Source: Photobacterium rosenbergii (GTDB taxonomy: Bacteria > Pseudomonadota > Gammaproteobacteria > Enterobacterales > Vibrionaceae). From it: DNA of 64,000 nucleotides. Made by a program: the position numbers and the translations under genes. Numbering within the stretch: position 1 is the stretch's first letter; each line of letters begins with the position of its first letter. The stretch lies in the NCBI RefSeq assembly GCF_003026455.1, contig NZ_PYMB01000002.1, positions 548,699-612,698 on the forward strand, given 5' to 3'. The notes beneath the pieces are model-generated. The model saw nothing but the letters and a program-made list of their open reading frames with translations, made no database searches and had not been told where the DNA came from. Shown in pieces: positions 46,701-54,337 of this stretch.

Positions 46701-46854
46701 CAGGGAAATGGGTGATGATGCTGGCATGGCGGTTGTGGATCACTGGGTCCTCGGCCCTTGGTAATGTGGTAAGCGCAGAAAAGCCTGCAACGACCAAAAG
46801 CACAATGGCTAATACCAATAGGCGGGTATTGCTGATTATGGCTTCCATCTTCAT
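43750..46854 (-). CDS. RND efflux permease (second system)
   Basis: A 1034-residue RND pump with twelve membrane segments and two periplasmic loops. TM4 carries VTGLIVALGIMVDNAIVMVD. The long N-terminal block VLAIVLLVVAGFSALTTLPRA and the split domains are typical of the family. The start ATG overlaps the adaptor stop by 4 bases (ATGA). No outer-membrane channel gene is adjacent, so it may use a shared TolC-like channel. Controlled, by inference, by the divergent TetR at 48104. Confidence 0.93.
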   Translation of the reverse strand: MKMEAIISNTRLLVLAIVLLVVAGFSALTTLPRAEDPVIHNRHASIITHFPGATAERVEALITEKIETELRQLEEIKELSSVSRPGISVIRVELNDEITDSEPVWSRTRDKLSDVTPSLPAGSSVPDLQNEHGYAFTMITALTWQGESQPDLLTLRRYAIELGNRMRIMSGVEFVDVYGLPDEEIQVTLDPAATSALGRSAISLSQAIDQADAKNSAGELVNGNNRFALEVSDSLDTLDRVRRVPIAMDDNGFLIRIEDIAEVERTAASPPSEIGVVNGKPAIIVAARMQPTLRVDQWTDRMNRLLDQYRQQLPSNVSVDVIFEQQSYTETRLSDLNQSLLLGFSIILVVLLLTLGIRSAIIVAISLPLTSLVTLSMMKFTGLPINQMSVTGLIVALGIMVDNAIVMVDTIQHYRQQGKAKIEAAMQAIRHLWIPLLGSTLTTVLAFAPIFLMPGPAGEFVGAIAITVCFSLIGSYLISHTLVAGFASRLLPSINQGQRWYHTGIVIPAVSKRFEGSILYAIKHPLITAGLVCILPFTGFWAATTLTEQFFPPSDRDMFEIQVFLPPQSSIFATSEATKQVDEIMAEYEGVKRVSWVVGGNFPSFYYNLVSRQQGAPYFAQAMVKVRDFELANAMIPALQADLDKQMPNAQILVRKLEQGPPFNAPLEVRLYGPNLDRLKAIGEDIRLIMASTPNVTHTRETLQPGTPKVWLNVNEEASQLSGLTLKDFADLLQATFTGRQSGSIIEATESIPVRVRVSDDSRENMSQLSSLPLPVKSESDLMGLPVFAIADLSLTPSRGAIPRRNGQRVNVIEGYIRAGVLPQTALIHFQAELEKYQASIPSGYSIEFGGESAERNESVGNLMANLTMVITLLIMVVVLSFNSFRLSLVIFFVGILSAGLGLLSVAAFGYPFGFTVIIGLLGLVGLAINAAIVILAELKSSPEASEGNLDAIVTAVMSCTRHITSTTITTIGGFMPLILAGGGFWPPFAVAIAGGTLLTTLVSFYFVPAAFKLAVKYKPLAVRNVELSSTTAH

Positions 46855-47975
46855 AGCGCGGCCTCATCGCGGTTAGTCAATGGAAGTGGTAACTTTTTTA
46901 CCGGTTGAACTGCCTGACCGGGGACAAGGCGGTGAAGCCCGTCTGAAATCAAACGCTCTCCGGATGATAGCGCACCAGTGACATAAGCATACTCAGCGTT
47001 AGCGTGTAGCACCTGGATGGAACGGCGTTCTACAACATGCTGGTTGTCCTCATCACTCATCACGAACACATTCCAAACACCACGAAGGCCATCTGTCATT
47101 GCAGAGAGTGGGATCCAATAACCGGGTTTGTCATGTACATCGCTAAACTGCAGGTAGGCCAGTTGGCCGTCAATGACCTCGGCAGACTCTGGCAGGGCAA
47201 ATCGCAACTTCACAGTGCGTGAGCCGCTGTCTACGCGAGCGCCAGGATTAAGCAAGGTGACAGGGTAACTATCAGGGCCAACACGTAACTGCCAATCGCT
47301 ATGGCTTATTAGCTTACTAAGCTGTTTGGCAGGTATACCTATATGGGCTTCTTTGCTGGTGGAAGCAAGGAGGGTAAGTGTCGGCGATCCAGTGTTAATC
47401 ACATCCCCTTTGGAAACGAACCTTGCGCTGACAGTACCATCGTAAGGGGCATAAACTGTCGACTTATCTTGCCTTAACTGGTTGGCAGCCAATGAGGCTG
47501 TTAGCTGTCGGTAGTTAGCTCGTAGTGCATTCCGTTGGCTGTTGAGGGCATCAATTTCGGAATCCGCACTAAAGCCTTTTTTCTTCAGTGATTGCTGACG
47601 CTTTAAGTTCGCTTCGACCAAGTCCAGTTGAGCGGTAATTTGTGACTGCTGAGCGCGAAGCTCATCGGCTTGGGTGATCAAAAGTTGAGTATCTAAAACG
47701 AGAAGAGGCTCACCCGCATTGACGCTGTCACCAACATCAACCAATATCCGAGCGACTTTACCGCCGAGCTCGACACCTAAATTGGCTTGTTGCCCAGCCT
47801 GCACCATTCCGACGTACTCACGTTCGACGCTGTAGTGATCGGAAGGGTCTAACGTGAGCGTATTTACACTCAGTAACTGATTAAATTGCTGGTCTGGTGG
47901 TGATGTATTCGAGGTGTTACACCCTGCTAGCAATGCGGAACCTATCACGATACCGGCTACTGTTATCCTTTTCAT
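46851..47975 (-). CDS. RND periplasmic adaptor lipoprotein (second system)
   Basis: A 374-residue adaptor with lipobox GSALLAGCNTS (cysteine 19). Lipoyl half motifs are GVELGGKVARILVDVGDSVN and STVYAPYDGTVSARFVSKGD, separated by an alpha-helical hairpin. It is the first gene of the leftward pump operon and is coupled to the pump gene by a 4-base overlap. A pair of 19-base palindromes lies just upstream. Confidence 0.92.
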   Translation of the reverse strand: MKRITVAGIVIGSALLAGCNTSNTSPPDQQFNQLLSVNTLTLDPSDHYSVEREYVGMVQAGQQANLGVELGGKVARILVDVGDSVNAGEPLLVLDTQLLITQADELRAQQSQITAQLDLVEANLKRQQSLKKKGFSADSEIDALNSQRNALRANYRQLTASLAANQLRQDKSTVYAPYDGTVSARFVSKGDVINTGSPTLTLLASTSKEAHIGIPAKQLSKLISHSDWQLRVGPDSYPVTLLNPGARVDSGSRTVKLRFALPESAEVIDGQLAYLQFSDVHDKPGYWIPLSAMTDGLRGVWNVFVMSDEDNQHVVERRSIQVLHANAEYAYVTGALSSGERLISDGLHRLVPGQAVQPVKKLPLPLTNRDEAAL

Positions 47976-47996
47976 CTTGCCCTGCCTTAAGTTACT

Positions 47997-48015
47997 AAAC
48001 TAGACTGTCCAGTCC
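47997..48015. promoter_or_regulatory. TetR-type operator, copy 1
   Basis: AAACTAGACTGTCCAGTCC, an 18-of-19-like match to the symmetric site at 48040 except for the last three bases. It lies about 22 bases before the adaptor gene start on the minus strand. Confidence 0.7.
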
Positions 48016-48039
48016 ATATGTTTAAAAAATATACCATCT

Positions 48040-48058
48040 AAACTAGACTGTCCAGTTT
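48040..48058. promoter_or_regulatory. TetR-type operator, copy 2
   Basis: AAACTAGACTGTCCAGTTT is a near-perfect palindrome (AAACT-GAC-GTC-AGTTT arms). Its centre is 43 bases from that of copy 1, about four helical turns, so two dimers could sit on the same face of the DNA. It lies between the divergent pump operon and the tetR gene. Confidence 0.75.
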
Positions 48059-48103
48059 GATTGTATTAAAACTACTATAGAGTTGTTAATTAAGGGTGAG
48101 CGT

Positions 48104-48715
48104 GTGTTAACTGCCAGAAGTGCCCAGAAAAGGGAACAAATATTAAAGGCCGCAACGGATCTGTTTTGTGAGCAAGGATATGGGATAAGCATGGAGGCTA
48201 TTGCTGTAAGGGCTCAGGTTTCTAAGCAAACGGTGTATTCGCATTTCAAAACCAAAGACGATCTGTTTGATACCTGTATCCGTGCCAAATGCACGGCAAA
48301 CCAACTTGATATCAGTTTGTTGGATGACCCAAGAGAGCCAGAACAAGTGCTTGTAGAGTTTGCTTGGCGATTCCAGAACATGTTGTTGAGCGAAGAGGCT
48401 TTGAATACCTATAAAACGGCTGTCAGGCAAAGTGATACCCATCCTGATTTGGCCAAGGTATACCTCAATGCCGGGCCGAGAAACACCACTGAAATGGTGG
48501 CGGGGTATCTTGGGCAATTGATAGCAAAAGGGGTATTAAGGCCTGATCTGAACTGTGCCGATGCTGCTTTGCAATTCTTGCTGATGTGCCACGGGAAAGT
48601 GGTGTATTGGGCTTATCTTGGTCAGGAAAGCCAAGAGACAGAGCAAGAACGCCGTGAGTACCTAAGAACATGTGTCTCAATGTTTTTACAAGGCTATAAA
48701 AGTTCTACAGCTTAA
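48104..48715 (+). CDS. TetR-family regulator of the second RND pump
   Basis: A 203-residue TetR repressor with the DNA-binding helices REQILKAATDLFCEQGYGIS and MEAIAVRAQVSKQTVYSHFK; the C-terminal half resembles the AcrR/TetR_C_7 ligand domain. I start at GTG 48104, with AAGGG 7 bases upstream; a TTG seven codons earlier is less supported. It is divergent from the pump operon, and the two palindromes between them make autoregulation and pump repression likely. Confidence 0.88.
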   Translation: MLTARSAQKREQILKAATDLFCEQGYGISMEAIAVRAQVSKQTVYSHFKTKDDLFDTCIRAKCTANQLDISLLDDPREPEQVLVEFAWRFQNMLLSEEALNTYKTAVRQSDTHPDLAKVYLNAGPRNTTEMVAGYLGQLIAKGVLRPDLNCADAALQFLLMCHGKVVYWAYLGQESQETEQERREYLRTCVSMFLQGYKSSTA

Positions 48716-48778
48716 ATTTGCCAAAACAAATTACTGCTATCTTTATAGATAACTTTGTTAATAGGTTCAGAGGCATCT

Positions 48779-49582
48779 ATGAAGGCATGGTACATCAAAA
48801 GTGGAGCGCTAATTGTTTGTATTTTGATGGCATTGCTTTCTGGAGTGACCCATGCAGCAAAAAGCCGCCTGACAGAGATCCTAGATAGAGGCACACTCCG
48901 GGTAGGAACAACAGGAGACTGGAGCCCGATGACTATGCGGGATCCTGCCACAAATTTTTACCGTGGCTTTGACATTGATATCACCACCGAGCTCGCCAAG
49001 GATTTGGGCGTAACGGTGGAGTACGTGCCGACAACTTGGAAGAAGTTGGTCAATGGTGTCGTTACAGACAAATACGACATGACGGGAAGTGCCTCATTGA
49101 ACATGCACCGTGCCAGGTTGGCCGGATACAGCGATACCTATTACCACCTTGCCTTTGTCCCGGTAGTGACCAAAGCCAACGCCAAACGCTTTAGGAAGTG
49201 GAGTGACTTCAATGCATCCTCCGTCATCCTAACTACTACAGCGGGGACGGTGCAGCAAAGCCTTGTTGAAGAACTGCTGCCCAACGCGAGAAAACATGCC
49301 AGCGAGAATGCCAAACTTACCCATCAATACCTACTTGATAATAAAACGACAGCCATTGTGACCTCGAATATCGAAGCGGCGACTTTGGTAAAACGCTATC
49401 CACAACTGAGTGTGGCCAAAGTCGACGGTATGCGTTTGCCAACGCCGATAGCGATGTTGTTACCTAAGGAAGATCAGGTGTGGATCAATTACGTCAATCA
49501 CTGGATCGAGTTGAAGCAAACTCAGGGTTTTTTCGATCGTGTGGCGAAAAAATGGGGCTTAGTTGAATTGGATGTGAAATAA
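48779..49582 (+). CDS. Periplasmic amino-acid-binding-type protein, PheC-like
   Basis: A 267-residue exported protein with signal peptide ending THAA near residue 27. It belongs to the family-3 solute-binding proteins and begins its mature domain with SRLTEILDRGTLRVGTTGDW, very like cyclohexadienyl dehydratase PheC of Pseudomonas. The GFDIDITTELAKDLGV block is also shared. No ABC permease or ATPase gene is near, which fits an enzyme-like or sensor use. GAGG lies 6 bases before the ATG. Binding protein versus dehydratase cannot be decided from sequence alone. Confidence 0.8.
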   Translation: MKAWYIKSGALIVCILMALLSGVTHAAKSRLTEILDRGTLRVGTTGDWSPMTMRDPATNFYRGFDIDITTELAKDLGVTVEYVPTTWKKLVNGVVTDKYDMTGSASLNMHRARLAGYSDTYYHLAFVPVVTKANAKRFRKWSDFNASSVILTTTAGTVQQSLVEELLPNARKHASENAKLTHQYLLDNKTTAIVTSNIEAATLVKRYPQLSVAKVDGMRLPTPIAMLLPKEDQVWINYVNHWIELKQTQGFFDRVAKKWGLVELDVK

Positions 49583-49617
49583 GGGGCTAGTTCACCATTC
49601 CGTTGATAGCCTTGGTA

Positions 49618-49749
49618 TTAATCTTTACCTAACCAACGTGCTATCCCTGCGCCGACAAATGTCATCACAATGATGAACAAGCCGACTCCAGCGATACCTG
49701 TTTGGCCAACTCTAAACGCGATATCGACAGCTGATCCGAACATATTCAT
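49618..49749 (-). CDS. Small membrane protein, 43 residues
   Basis: A 43-residue ORF starting MNMFGSAVDIAFRVGQTGIA with one hydrophobic helix (about residues 18-37) and a basic end (RWLGKD). AAGGAAA lies 7 bases before the ATG, and the ATG overlaps the stop of the preceding small ORF by 4 bases (ATGA), a strong sign that both are real. I do not recognise the family. Confidence 0.65.
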   Translation of the reverse strand: MNMFGSAVDIAFRVGQTGIAGVGLFIIVMTFVGAGIARWLGKD

Positions 49750-49916
49750 TTGTGTTTCCTTTTTACCTTAGGCAGGGCAAGTAAAAGCTTTTTAAATGGG
49801 GCTGTGATGATATGCCCAACACTTAACGCAGCGGCAATTGCGCATTGGAAAATCACAATGCCAGCCAAGGCCTTAGATAGGGCAATAACAGTTGTTAAAA
49901 TATTAACTATATTCAT
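49746..49916 (-). CDS. Small membrane protein, 56 residues
   Basis: A 56-residue ORF starting MNIVNILTTVIALSKALAGI with a hydrophobic helix over about residues 3-38 and a strongly basic C-terminus (LPKVKRKHK). GAGG precedes the ATG. It is translationally coupled to the 43-residue gene. Two short tandem repeats lie upstream and may control the pair. Family unknown; partner subunits of a small membrane complex are one possibility. Confidence 0.62.
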   Translation of the reverse strand: MNIVNILTTVIALSKALAGIVIFQCAIAAALSVGHIITAPFKKLLLALPKVKRKHK

Positions 49917-50033
49917 TTGCTTACCTCGTGATTATCTCGTTGCGGCCACAAAAGGTTTTCATTCTGCGCTATACCGTCTATGGCCCATCATAGCCCTAGT
50001 AGCCAACAAGGATTACCCCTCCACCCGTCTGGT

Positions 50034-50086
50034 TTTAGTACTATTCCGTCAAAAGGAGCGTTGTTCAGTCAACGTTTAGTACTATT
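50034..50086. promoter_or_regulatory. Tandem direct repeat upstream of the small-protein pair
   Basis: TTTAGTACTATT occurs at 50034-50045 and again at 50075-50086, 41 bases apart, close to four helical turns. The core AGTACT is itself a palindrome. It lies ahead of the leftward small-protein pair, so it may be a double operator. Confidence 0.4.
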
Positions 50087-50137
50087 TCAAAATGTCACGT
50101 AATGTGTGCTTTCTATATCTGGCTTTGGTTTTGTACA

Positions 50138-50172
50138 AAAACGCAAACAGCCAGCAAAGGTAGCTGGCTGTT
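50138..50172 (-). terminator. Terminator of the NhaC gene
   Basis: Stem AACAGCCAGC / GCTGGCTGTT with a 7-base loop, followed on the minus strand by TGCGTTTTTG. It lies 19 bases past the stop. Confidence 0.82.
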
Positions 50173-50190
50173 GCTTAAAGGAAGGATTAA

Positions 50191-51699
50191 CTAGCTCGCA
50201 GTGACTTGGGCCGTTTTTTGGCTGCTATGCCACTTCGACAACAGGAACACCAAGCAGGCCTGGGCAATAAGGGCTACTGCCAATACGACAGGGCTTTGCA
50301 TCAAACCAGCTGCGATGAAGCTGACTAAGGCGATTGAGCCATTGAGTAGGGCATAAGGCAATTGGGTTCTGAAGTGCTCGAACTGATCACACCCGGAGCC
50401 TGTCGAGGACAAGATGGTGGTTTCAGATATCGGCGAGCAGTGATCGCCAAACAAGCCACCAGATAGCACAGCGCCAATACATGCATACAATGGGGCATCA
50501 ATAGCAATGGCTGTCGGGATCACCAGAGGCATCATAATGGCAAAGGTGCCCCATGATGATCCTGTCGCGAAAGAAATGATTGCGGCTAACAAGAAGGTGA
50601 CTGCTGGGACCAACCAGTAAGGAAAGCCTGCCTGAGCTTGCTCGGCAATGTAGGCCGCCGTACCTAATTCTTTGCCTACACTGCTCAATGTCCACGCCAG
50701 AATAAGTACGATTGCCACTTGCATCATGTTACCCATGCCTTTGAGGTATACGCTGATGCCGTCACTGAGCTTGCGTACTCCATAAAACGCCATTAATGAA
50801 ATTAAGGTAATGGCTGCAAAGAAGTAGGCACTGGAAAGGGCAGCTCGAAATACAGAGCCTGACACTTGTTTGAATGGGAAGCCCAATGGTGCCAGCATCA
50901 TGATCAGCACCAATGCCATAACGATCAATGGCGCGAATACAAAAGAGGCTTTTGCATTTTTATGCGTAAAGGTGTTGAGTGTTTCGCTGCTGGCTCCGGT
51001 AATAATACCTTGCTGCGCTTTTTGCTCGGCAATGGCCATCGGACCGAAATCGAGCTTTTTGAATGCTACCAAAGGGACAATGAAAATGGCCAAAAATGCG
51101 TAGAACTGGAAAGGAATTGCCTTGACGAAGGCTTCCCAGTCAGTAACGGCGACATCCAGAGCGGTGAACTCTTTTTGCAGCAAGCCCATGATATAAACAC
51201 CCCAACCAATAAATGGGATCAGTATCGCGACTGGGGACGAAGTGGAGTCAATAATAAAGGCTAGCTTTTGGCGTGACAGCTTTAGCTTGTCAAACAGCGG
51301 GCGGAAAACCGGACCGACGATAAGTGGTGTACCTAAGTCGGAGAAGAAAATAAAAATCCCACCGAACCATGAAGATAGCTGGGCACGGCATTTTGTACTT
51401 ACCCAGTGGGTAACCTTTGAAGCAAAAGCCTGACCACCACCTGATTGTTCCATCAAAGCAACAAAGCCACCAATAAACACCAACAGGACGATGACGCCGG
51501 CGTTATAGCTGTCGGTGAGCTGTGGAACAAGGTAATCCTTAACCAAGGTACCGAAAGTATCGAGTGGAGCAATGCCGTTCAGCATCACGACACCGCTAAA
51601 TACACCGCCAAACAAACCGATAACAACGTTTCGTGTAGTGAGGGATAAAGCGAGGGTAATGATAATAGGGATAAGTGAGGTTATGTCGGGTTGGGGCAT
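50191..51699 (-). CDS. Na+/H+ antiporter, NhaC family
   Basis: A 502-residue inner-membrane carrier with about twelve segments, starting MPQPDITSLIPIIITLALSL. NhaC family features include FIGGFVALMEQSGGGQAFAS, a Gly/Thr-rich block FATGSSWGTFAIMMPLVIPT and GGLFGDHCSPISETTILSST. I start at ATG 51699, with AAGGA 7 bases upstream; a longer open frame adds 30 unlikely codons. Substrate may be Na+/H+ or a carboxylate with Na+, since both occur in the family. Confidence 0.88.
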   Translation of the reverse strand: MPQPDITSLIPIIITLALSLTTRNVVIGLFGGVFSGVVMLNGIAPLDTFGTLVKDYLVPQLTDSYNAGVIVLLVFIGGFVALMEQSGGGQAFASKVTHWVSTKCRAQLSSWFGGIFIFFSDLGTPLIVGPVFRPLFDKLKLSRQKLAFIIDSTSSPVAILIPFIGWGVYIMGLLQKEFTALDVAVTDWEAFVKAIPFQFYAFLAIFIVPLVAFKKLDFGPMAIAEQKAQQGIITGASSETLNTFTHKNAKASFVFAPLIVMALVLIMMLAPLGFPFKQVSGSVFRAALSSAYFFAAITLISLMAFYGVRKLSDGISVYLKGMGNMMQVAIVLILAWTLSSVGKELGTAAYIAEQAQAGFPYWLVPAVTFLLAAIISFATGSSWGTFAIMMPLVIPTAIAIDAPLYACIGAVLSGGLFGDHCSPISETTILSSTGSGCDQFEHFRTQLPYALLNGSIALVSFIAAGLMQSPVVLAVALIAQACLVFLLSKWHSSQKTAQVTAS

Positions 51700-51999
51700 G
51701 TCGCGTTCCTTAGCTGTACATCCAAAATCAAAAAAGGCTGGGTGAATATCAATGATAATATTATGAATATATATACAAAATACTTGCATGTATAGCGTCT
51801 TAGAGAAGGTTTTGCTCTTTTTTATGGATAATTTAGATATATTTGCTCAAAAGATAACCACTGGCTTCTTTTGCCTCAGGGTTTTGATGTTTACATCAAC
51901 CGCTTATTGCAATATAAGTGTCATATAGTGTCGTTAGGATGCACGGGTGTCTTGGAGGTCAGACGACTGAAAAGAACGGCTAAATAAACAAGGAGAAAC

Positions 52000-52599
52000 A
52001 TGGATTTATCAAGCTACAAGGGTATCATTTTCGATATGGACGGTACGTTGGTCGACTCTATGCCGGCGCACCTGGAAGCATGGGAGAAAACCTGTGCAAT
52101 TCACGAGATACCTTTTGATCGCGATTGGTTCTACAACCTAGGCGGCATGCCTAGCAGCAGGATTGCCAATGAGATCAACCGAAGCTTTCGCCAGAATTTC
52201 GATACAGAGCGCTTGGCGAAAACCAAGTACAAGTTTTACGATGAAATTGCCCACAAGGGTGAAGTGATTGAACCTGTTTATCAGGTCTTGCTCGATAACA
52301 AGGGCAGCAAGAAAGTGGCAGTGGGAACGGGTAGTCGCCTGTTTAATGCCGAGCCGCTATTAGACCAAACCGGCATCTTGCCTATGCTCGATGCACTGGT
52401 TACCGCCGATGATGTGGTCAACCACAAGCCGAACCCAGATACCTTCCTCGAAGCAGCCAAGCGAATCGGTGTTGCTCCGCAAGACTGCGTGGTATTTGAA
52501 GATACAGAGTTAGGCCAAAAAGCAGCTTTGGCAGCCGGTATGGACTGTTTCCTAGTCGTGGACGGCAAAATCACCACTTTGACCAAGGCGTCTCGCTAA
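52000..52599 (+). CDS. yqaB: HAD phosphatase YqaB-like (fructose-1-phosphatase type)
   Basis: A 199-residue cytoplasmic HAD hydrolase of the beta-phosphoglucomutase/YqaB group. Motif I is IIFDMDGTLVDSMPAH, motif II VAVGTGSR, motif III KPNPDTF and motif IV VVFEDTELG. The small helical cap matches YqaB, which dephosphorylates fructose-1-phosphate and similar sugar phosphates. AAGGAG precedes the ATG. Confidence 0.88.
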   Translation: MDLSSYKGIIFDMDGTLVDSMPAHLEAWEKTCAIHEIPFDRDWFYNLGGMPSSRIANEINRSFRQNFDTERLAKTKYKFYDEIAHKGEVIEPVYQVLLDNKGSKKVAVGTGSRLFNAEPLLDQTGILPMLDALVTADDVVNHKPNPDTFLEAAKRIGVAPQDCVVFEDTELGQKAALAAGMDCFLVVDGKITTLTKASR

Positions 52600-52676
52600 C
52601 TGGCGATAAAGCCCCTAGTTAATTGCGACTATTAAGGGTATTCTTCACCGCATTGTTTGAATACCCTGTCATTGCC

Positions 52677-53189
52677 ATGAATCAACCTTCAAAACCTGCC
52701 TCAGATACCTCTTCATCAGCAGCTAGAAAGCCATCGAACTCAAAGCCACGAAAACATTCGGGCCAAGATGAGCAGTTTGGTATGTCCGAAACACGTTTCT
52801 GGATCCAGCGCCTAAGTAAAACAGCTATTAGGGCTATGCATATTCTTGGTATTGCTGGCAGTGCTGGTGGTATTTTATATAGTGTCGAGAAATCGTTGTG
52901 GTTGCACTGGTGGATAATGGCAATGGTTACTGGCGTGATCATGACAGTGTTGGAAATCCGTCAATCTCGATTATGGCTAATCCAACTTAAAGGTGTGCTG
53001 ACGTTTGTTAAACTCGGTTTGCTCAGTAGTTTTTTCTTTATCCCACAGCACAAACCCGAATTGTTCATTGTCATCCTTGTGATGTCGGTTGTGATCGCTC
53101 ATGGTCCAGCGGGGCTGCGTCATTACTCTATTTGGCACCGCCGCCGTATTGATGAGCCGAAAGGCAAAAAAAGACAAATGAACGGATAA
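52677..53189 (+). CDS. Conserved membrane protein of unknown function
   Basis: A 170-residue protein with a polar, Ser/Pro/Lys-rich N-terminus (residues 1-40) and about four membrane segments (for example ILGIAGSAGGILYSV, WWIMAMVTGVIMTVL and LFIVILVMSVVIAHG). I start at ATG 52677; the longer frame lacks support. It follows yqaB by 77 bases and may be cotranscribed. No domain recognised. Confidence 0.65.
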   Translation: MNQPSKPASDTSSSAARKPSNSKPRKHSGQDEQFGMSETRFWIQRLSKTAIRAMHILGIAGSAGGILYSVEKSLWLHWWIMAMVTGVIMTVLEIRQSRLWLIQLKGVLTFVKLGLLSSFFFIPQHKPELFIVILVMSVVIAHGPAGLRHYSIWHRRRIDEPKGKKRQMNG

Positions 53190-53305
53190 ATTTGTCGGCC
53201 TGTTGGGTAAAAAGTCTTTTATACAAGAATTGAGACACAGTAAGTAGAATCCCGCACTACACTGATTATTGGGCATTTACCAAATATGTGTGTAGGAGAC
53301 CGGTT

Positions 53306-53635
53306 GTGAAAAAATTACTGCTTGTGACTTTTTTACCCCTGGTAATAGCAGGATGTAGCAAAACTGTAGACCAGCGTGCTGACGAATTTGTCGAGGCAAG
53401 CTTTACCTTATGTGGCTCCAAGGTTCAGTCATACGCCCAAGGCGATGACGGCAAGATCCGCGTCGTTTGTGAAAATAACAGCTACTTTTCGGTCAAGGAC
53501 CAAGATACTTTGGCTTACATGCATGAGCTAAATGGTGCTTACTGCCGGGGTAAAGGTTTCTCTGCTTTCCATGAGCGCAGCCGCTATTTCACCTTTACCT
53601 GTATGGGCGAGAAGTCTTTCAATATTCCTAAATAG
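53306..53635 (+). CDS. Small lipoprotein of unknown function
   Basis: A 109-residue lipoprotein: GTG start with AGGAG 8 bases upstream, then MKKLLLVTFLPLVIAGCSKT, lipobox IAGC. The mature part has four more cysteines (LCGSKV, VVCENN, AYCRGKG, FTCMGEK), which could make two disulfides. No known domain. Confidence 0.72.
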   Translation: MKKLLLVTFLPLVIAGCSKTVDQRADEFVEASFTLCGSKVQSYAQGDDGKIRVVCENNSYFSVKDQDTLAYMHELNGAYCRGKGFSAFHERSRYFTFTCMGEKSFNIPK

Positions 53636-53656
53636 CCCGCGCTAATTAACGGGTTA

Positions 53657-54337
53657 TTAGCCTAACAGTTGGTAGAGCCGCTGCGGCCTGCCACCTGTTT
53701 TGTAATTCAATACTAGCTTTATCATTCCTTCTGTTTCCAAAAACTCTAGGTAACGGCGGGCGGTGACTCGGCTGACATTCATCTTCTTGCCAATGTCTTC
53801 GGCTGAAAAATCCTGCAATTGCTCTGTGACTAATATTTGCTTCAAATTCGCCAAAGTTGTCGCATCGATCCCTTTCGGAGTATTGCGGACCGGGGCAACA
53901 GTTGATTTACGGAAGAGTTGGTCGATATCGCTTTGATCGACAGTTGCAGCCGTCGCTAGAGTTTGGCGGTAGTTCAAATAATCATCCAAAGCCTGGTTGA
54001 CCCGTGACATTCGAATTGGCTTCACTAAATAATCCATCACACCCAGTTGCACAGCTTGCTCGACGGTGGCGGCTTCTCGTTCTGCAGTTGTCATGATAAA
54101 ACTGCAGGTCACGTTCTGGCTGCGGAGCTCACGGATAAAGGCTAAACCATTTCCGTCGGGTAGGGTAATGTCCACGAAAACCAAATCTGGCTTGAACGCT
54201 TCAAACTGCATGATAGCTTCGGCGTAGCTTTCACTAACAGCGACTACTGTAAACTGTGGATGCTGATTAATGGTTGATTCAAGGGTATAGCTGGCACGGA
54301 TATCGTCTTCCAGCACCATCACCGTTGTCTTTGTCAT
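53657..54337 (-). CDS. Response regulator, CitB/DcuR family
   Basis: A 226-residue regulator. The receiver occupies residues 1-120 with acid pocket VLEDD, phospho-Asp in LVFVDITLPDGNG, and Lys in DYLVKPIR. The C-terminal helix-turn-helix is SAEDIGKKMNVSRVTARRYL, as in CitB/DcuR. Its start ATG overlaps the sensor kinase stop by 4 bases, so both are produced together. It should activate the 2HCT carrier gene behind it in the reverse genome order (upstream on the same strand). Confidence 0.92.
   Translation of the reverse strand: MTKTTVMVLEDDIRASYTLESTINQHPQFTVVAVSESYAEAIMQFEAFKPDLVFVDITLPDGNGLAFIRELRSQNVTCSFIMTTAEREAATVEQAVQLGVMDYLVKPIRMSRVNQALDDYLNYRQTLATAATVDQSDIDQLFRKSTVAPVRNTPKGIDATTLANLKQILVTEQLQDFSAEDIGKKMNVSRVTARRYLEFLETEGMIKLVLNYKTGGRPQRLYQLLG

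Noticed and set aside
53631..53660. Terminator between the small lipoprotein and the response regulator
   Set aside because: AGCCCG/CGGGTT pairing is short with a long AT-rich loop and no T-run; too weak to call.
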